The position numbers were made by a program, and so were the translations under genes. A model generated the notes under the pieces. It was not told the DNA's origin and did not search any database. It saw only the letters and a list, made by a program, of their open reading frames with translations. A stretch of DNA of 64,000 nucleotides from Fulvivirga marina (GTDB lineage Bacteria; Bacteroidota; Bacteroidia; Cytophagales; Cyclobacteriaceae). Of this stretch, positions 61,011 to 64,000 are shown one piece after another (position 1 is the first letter of the stretch; every line of letters begins with the position of its first letter). Where the stretch lies: positions 124,001 through 188,000 of the forward strand of contig NZ_JAEUGD010000053.1 of NCBI RefSeq assembly GCF_016775155.1. Reading direction: 5' to 3'.

Positions 61011-61604
61011 CTATGCTTCCGCAGCCAGCTCCCTTCTTATCCGGCTGAGTGACTCCGGGGTTATCCCAAGAAAAGAGGCAATATGCTGAATGGGCGTGCG
61101 CTGTACAATACGGGCAGGGTTTGTACTTATAAACTTCAGGTACTTATCCCGGGCTTTGACATTGTGCTGTTTGAGGAACCTCTCCGAAAGACAAAGCAGG
61201 TTTTGCTCCATAAACTGTCTGGTTACTGCATTCCACACGGGTATCTGTTCGTACAACTCCTGCATTTTGTCATAACTGACAGAAGCCACAACAGTATCTT
61301 CCAGACACTGGATGTAATCGTCTGATCTCACCTGCCTGATAAAACTTACCGGAGAAGTGACAAAGCAGTTGTTTGTAGCCAAAAACGTAGTTACCTCCTT
61401 GTCATCCTGCAAATAATACACCCTGACCAGACCATCGATAATAAAGTAAAAACGCTTACTGATTTGCCCGCCTGTAAGCAAATGACCATGCTTAGCGATC
61501 TCCTGAAATTTAAATTGCTCCACTATGGTATCCAGTTCCTCTTTTTTTAAAGGGAGCATGGAAGAGATACCTTGCTTTAATGCGTTTTTGTACTGCGTTA
61601 TCAT
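61011..61604 (-). CDS. Crp/Fnr-family transcriptional regulator (Bacteroidota type)
   Basis: 197 residues from ATG 61604 (MITQYKNAL). Beta-roll with HGHLLTGGQISKRFYFIIDGLVRVYYLQ in pieces, dimer helix, and C-terminal helix-turn-helix QRTPIQHIASFLGITPESLSRIRRE. A cyclic-nucleotide-binding residue set is not conserved. It lies downstream of the propeller gene on the same strand. A candidate, among genes elsewhere, for the palindromic sites at 3.2-8.5 kb; no direct support. Confidence 0.9.
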   Translation of the reverse strand: MITQYKNALKQGISSMLPLKKEELDTIVEQFKFQEIAKHGHLLTGGQISKRFYFIIDGLVRVYYLQDDKEVTTFLATNNCFVTSPVSFIRQVRSDDYIQCLEDTVVASVSYDKMQELYEQIPVWNAVTRQFMEQNLLCLSERFLKQHNVKARDKYLKFISTNPARIVQRTPIQHIASFLGITPESLSRIRRELAAEA

Positions 61605-61696
61605 GACTATTGCTTTAGGGCGGTTCAAATTTAAGGGAAGAGGCCGGGATTAAAAGCAGTACGTTTTTTTGTGCCAGCAAGTCTGTACAGTATGGT

Positions 61697-61890
61697 TCCC
61701 CAGATCGAGGGGATTCCTGATATTTTCAATGAATTCAGCAATAAGATGTCTTTTGGTAAAGAAAATTCAGGAATGACGAGGTTGGGTCAGGTCGGATGGC
61801 GCTGTTTTAGAAACTACTTACCTGAGAATAACCCACGTCATTCCAAAATTTTCGCAGAGCAGCGGAGAAAATATTTGGAATCCCCAACTG
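61697..61890. repeat. Pair of REP-like hairpin units in inverted orientation
   Basis: Unit A (about 61712-61778): GATTCCTGATATTTTC pairs with GAAAATTCAGGAATGAC. Unit B (about 61836-61882): GTCATTCCAAAATTTTC pairs with GAGAAAATATTTGGAATC. Both follow GTCATTCC-nn-AATTTTC / GAAAATAT-nn-GGAATC but point in opposite directions, and the flanks GGAATGACG and CGTCATTCC pair with each other. A small palindrome CCCC-AGATCGA-GGGG (61700-61714) adjoins unit A. This is the look of a REP/BIME-like or small palindromic mobile element. Confidence 0.6.
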
Positions 61891-61949
61891 AAGGGCACCT
61901 CCTGAGCTTACCATGATTTACCTCAAAATTTCATGACTTTTTACTGAAA

Positions 61950-61998
61950 AATACCCAAGGTTGGGTATTGACTCGAATGTGGGGGTAAGCTAGATTTG
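61950..61998 (+). promoter_or_regulatory. ietAS promoter with palindromic operator
   Basis: AATACCCAA-GG-TTGGGTATT (61950-61969) is a perfect 9-bp-arm palindrome. TAGATTTG (61991-61998) is an exact TAnnTTTG -7 element about 21 bp downstream, so the palindrome occupies the -33 position. Regulator unknown. Confidence 0.5.
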
Positions 61999-62208
61999 GA
62001 AGGTTACAGATGTTGGGAATTAGCTTGAAAGTATTATTAATTGCGTGCATTCAAAGTAGTATTAGAAGGTATAAAAGAAATGATAATGATACTGTTGTGA
62101 TAACTTTATCCAAAATAATTGAGATCGTCAAAAATATTAATTCAAATGGATTTGGAAATTCATAGTCGTATATTTGGAAATCACTAAAGAGCAATAAATT
62201 TCTTAATA

Positions 62209-63186
62209 ATGGCTGCGGCAGATCAAATAAAAAGTTTAATTAAATCATTTGGAGATGGTGATGAAGACCGCTTTTTTGCTTCTGCTATGCAAATTGCTGC
62301 TTCTGAAGCACGAAAAGGTCATACAACATTTGCTCAGGAATTGAAGTCACTGATTGAAAAGGCGCGAAAAAATCGTTCTCTTTCTTTTCTTGATCGAAGC
62401 AAGACAATTCCAATCAATCAATCAAAACGAGATCTTCATGAATTGATTGAAATCTTTCAGCCGAAAATCAAGCTAAAGGATATGGTTCTTGCTTCATCAG
62501 TAAAAGAAGCTTTGTTGAAATTGGTTAATGAGCAGCAGAAATTGGAGATACTTCGGCAACATAATCTTATGCCAAGAAGGAAACTTTTACTGCAAGGTCC
62601 TCCTGGGTGTGGAAAAACAATGACTGCACAAGCAATTGCAGGAGAATTGGGGATTCCTGTTTTTATTGTTCGGTTGGATGGTTTAATTTCCAAATTTATG
62701 GGTGAATCAATTGCGAAGTTACGATTGATATTTGATGCAATGCCTGATCATAGAGGTGTATATTTGTTTGATGAATTTGATTCAATTGGTTCGCATAGAA
62801 ACCAGGGACAAGATGTTGGCGAAATTAAACGTGTCTTAAATAGCTTCTTGATTAACATTGAAAAAGATCAAAGTAATAGCATCATTATTGCTGCCACAAA
62901 TATGGTGGAGGCTTTGGATCAGGCTTTATTCAGAAGATTTGATGATATCATTAACTATCCCTTACCAAGCAAAAGTGAAATCATTGACACCATAAAGAAG
63001 AATCTTTTCGGATTCAAATTTGATGAGCGAATTAATTACCAAGTGCTAGCTAAAGAAGCGGAGGGTCTGAATTATTCTGATATTGTTAGAGCCTGTGAGG
63101 AAACTATTAAGGAGATGATTCTTCAAGGAGATAATAAGCTTAAAAAATCAGAATTAGTTTATGCCATTAAAAAACGTAATTCATAA
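62209..63186 (+). CDS. ietA: IetA-like AAA ATPase of the IetAS module
   Basis: 325 residues. Helical N-terminus (1-90), then a AAA core: Walker A GPPGCGKT (130-137), Walker B VYLFDEFD (184-191), sensor 1 AATN (228-231) and arginine finger FRRFD (241-245). Fused in phase (TAATG, 1-bp overlap) to a subtilase gene. AAA ATPase plus S8 peptidase pairs are known as IetAS, first described as a plasmid stability (toxin-antitoxin-like) pair and later as an anti-phage system. Base composition is clearly more AT-rich than in the preceding genes, which suggests transfer. The ATPase is thought to control the protease. Confidence 0.82.
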   Translation: MAAADQIKSLIKSFGDGDEDRFFASAMQIAASEARKGHTTFAQELKSLIEKARKNRSLSFLDRSKTIPINQSKRDLHELIEIFQPKIKLKDMVLASSVKEALLKLVNEQQKLEILRQHNLMPRRKLLLQGPPGCGKTMTAQAIAGELGIPVFIVRLDGLISKFMGESIAKLRLIFDAMPDHRGVYLFDEFDSIGSHRNQGQDVGEIKRVLNSFLINIEKDQSNSIIIAATNMVEALDQALFRRFDDIINYPLPSKSEIIDTIKKNLFGFKFDERINYQVLAKEAEGLNYSDIVRACEETIKEMILQGDNKLKKSELVYAIKKRNS

Positions 63187-64000
63187 TGGCAGATAATTTC
63201 GATAAGCCTCACATAGGGAGAATCGAAGAATATGCTTCCGGTCAACAATATAAGTATCCTACTAAAATACAAGTAGATTTCCCGATTAGTCAGCGTAATC
63301 GTGCAGAACATGGGAATAGAATACTAAGAAGGCTTCAAGCGGTGCGTCGGCGTTTACAATTAGTCAAGCATACCGAACTTCCGGGAAATATTATTCGAGA
63401 TGATGCGATTTATGTGACTTTTATCTCAGAATGGGGTTATCCATTGAAATTTGACCAGCTACATCAAAATACAGATCGACCGTCTTATCAAATAATTAAT
63501 ATTAAACAGGAAGAACATCCTGATCAGGAGAATCAATATCGCTATAGTGTTGCTCTAATGTTAACAAAGGGGGGTGTCAGTCATTTTATCAAGAAAGCTG
63601 AACAGTACTTGACTGAAAACACTAAAGACCGTGAGGGGAATATAACCGACACTCCAAAATCTAATCCTCTTATTGCAAACATTGCAAATATCAAATTAGC
63701 AACACTTGAAGCTTTTTGGTCTGATGATCCTGAGATCCCTTTTCCTAATGAAAGTGAAATAGTCTGGTGGGAAGTTTGGTTTAGGAAGACTAATAATGAC
63801 AATGAAAGAATTACTAAAGTTGTAAACAATCTCGAGCAGCTAGATGCACTGATTGGTCGGTCGCAATTAGATTTTCCTGAACATTTTGTGCGATTGGTAA
63901 AGGCTTCTGCTAGTCAGCTTTCAGAATCTTTGATGCTGCTTGATAACCTTGCCGAGTTACGACATCCTCAGGAATTATCTGATTTTATTACTCAAGATGG
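63186..64000 (+). CDS. ietS: IetS-like subtilisin-family (S8) peptidase, N-terminal part; truncated by window edge
   Basis: The frame is open from ATG 63186 to the right edge (271 codons seen). The N-terminus has the pattern of IetS-like S8 peptidases: KPHIGRIEEYASGQQYKYP, then a positively charged ISQRNRAEHGNRILRRL stretch. The visible part is the long N-terminal region; the catalytic Asp, His and Ser motifs should lie beyond 64000. Identification rests on this N-terminus and the 1-bp overlap with the AAA ATPase gene. The protease would be the effector of the defence module. Confidence 0.7.
   Translation, partial: MADNFDKPHIGRIEEYASGQQYKYPTKIQVDFPISQRNRAEHGNRILRRLQAVRRRLQLVKHTELPGNIIRDDAIYVTFISEWGYPLKFDQLHQNTDRPSYQIINIKQEEHPDQENQYRYSVALMLTKGGVSHFIKKAEQYLTENTKDREGNITDTPKSNPLIANIANIKLATLEAFWSDDPEIPFPNESEIVWWEVWFRKTNNDNERITKVVNNLEQLDALIGRSQLDFPEHFVRLVKASASQLSESLMLLDNLAELRHPQELSDFITQD

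Larger units (their letters stand above)
61605..62208. other. 604-bp intergenic region: hairpin repeats plus ietAS promoter
   Basis: Holds the paired hairpins (61697-61890), a perfect palindrome with a -7 element (61950-61998) and then about 200 bp of AT-rich leader without an open frame. An 81-codon open frame over 61671-61916 is explained by the repeat structure and is not called. Confidence 0.5.

Noticed and set aside
61671-61916. 81-codon plus-strand open frame upstream of ietA
   Set aside because: It runs straight through the two hairpin repeats, so its sequence is explained by the repeat structure; no family features.
1-64000. CRISPR arrays, tRNA or rRNA genes, prophage structural genes
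   Set aside because: No regularly spaced direct repeats, no cloverleaf or rRNA-like segments and no phage genes were seen on either strand; short tRNA-like folds could have been missed by eye.

Overview
The window looks like a chromosome segment of a Bacteroidota bacterium, most likely of the order Cytophagales (a Fulvivirga- or Marivirga-like marine gliding bacterium would fit; the genus is a guess). Reasons: moderate-to-low GC, weak Shine-Dalgarno sequences, promoters of the TTTG/TAnnTTTG type, many short-signal-peptide outer-membrane barrels and lipoproteins, and families typical of the phylum (DUF3570/DUF4266, lipid-A-biosynthesis N-terminal domain proteins, M43 metalloprotease, DUF4157 effector). 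No rRNA, tRNA or CRISPR array was seen.

Layout. 1-8.5 kb: a nitric-oxide / low-oxygen regulon on the minus strand: class II ribonucleotide reductase (runs off the left edge), hemerythrin-like Fe-S repair protein, DUF2249 gene (frameshifted), a heme-copper-like membrane protein with an unannotated 58-residue partner, and a quinol-type NO reductase, plus a plus-strand PPK2. Three promoters share a TTATGAY-N4-RTCATAA palindrome at exactly the same distance from a TAnnTTTG-like -7 element. 8.6-10.9 kb: a stand-alone DUF4157 (eCIS-type) effector. 11.2-19.6 kb: an inorganic-carbon accumulation operon (DabA, DabB, SulP, beta-carbonic-anhydrase-like protein, porin). 19.8-27.2 kb: envelope sugar transfer (two ArnT-like transferases, LAB_N protein, GT2, HD protein) with an ECF sigma factor and its membrane/barrel partner. 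27.2-30.2 kb: a thioredoxin-ApbE-DUF4266-DUF3570 cassette. 30.9-33.1 kb: MoxR ATPase plus VWA protein. 33.2-47.1 kb: a string of mostly single-gene accessory loci (nitroreductase/HxlR, RibD-like reductase, GNATs, GPx/MarR, NAT, TfoX, hydrolase, MBL, YdcF, Crp, DinB) interrupted by an unusual density of broken genes between 36.5 and 44 kb. 47.4-61.6 kb: ordinary genes (PAP2, DUF389, methyltransferase, FMN reductase, M43 protease, ECF sigma pair, AhpD-like, AraC, FloA, SMP-30-like, Crp). 61.7-64 kb: paired REP-like hairpins, a palindromic operator and the start of an AT-rich IetA/IetS (AAA ATPase + subtilase) anti-phage/stability module that runs off the right edge.

How it fits together: the left end equips the cell to breathe or detoxify NO when oxygen is low, to repair Fe-S clusters and to make dNTPs with an oxygen-independent reductase. 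The Dab operon concentrates bicarbonate, probably for anaplerotic carboxylases because no RuBisCO is seen. The right end appears to be the edge of a transferred defence region. All functional statements are from reading translated sequences by eye; no database search was possible.
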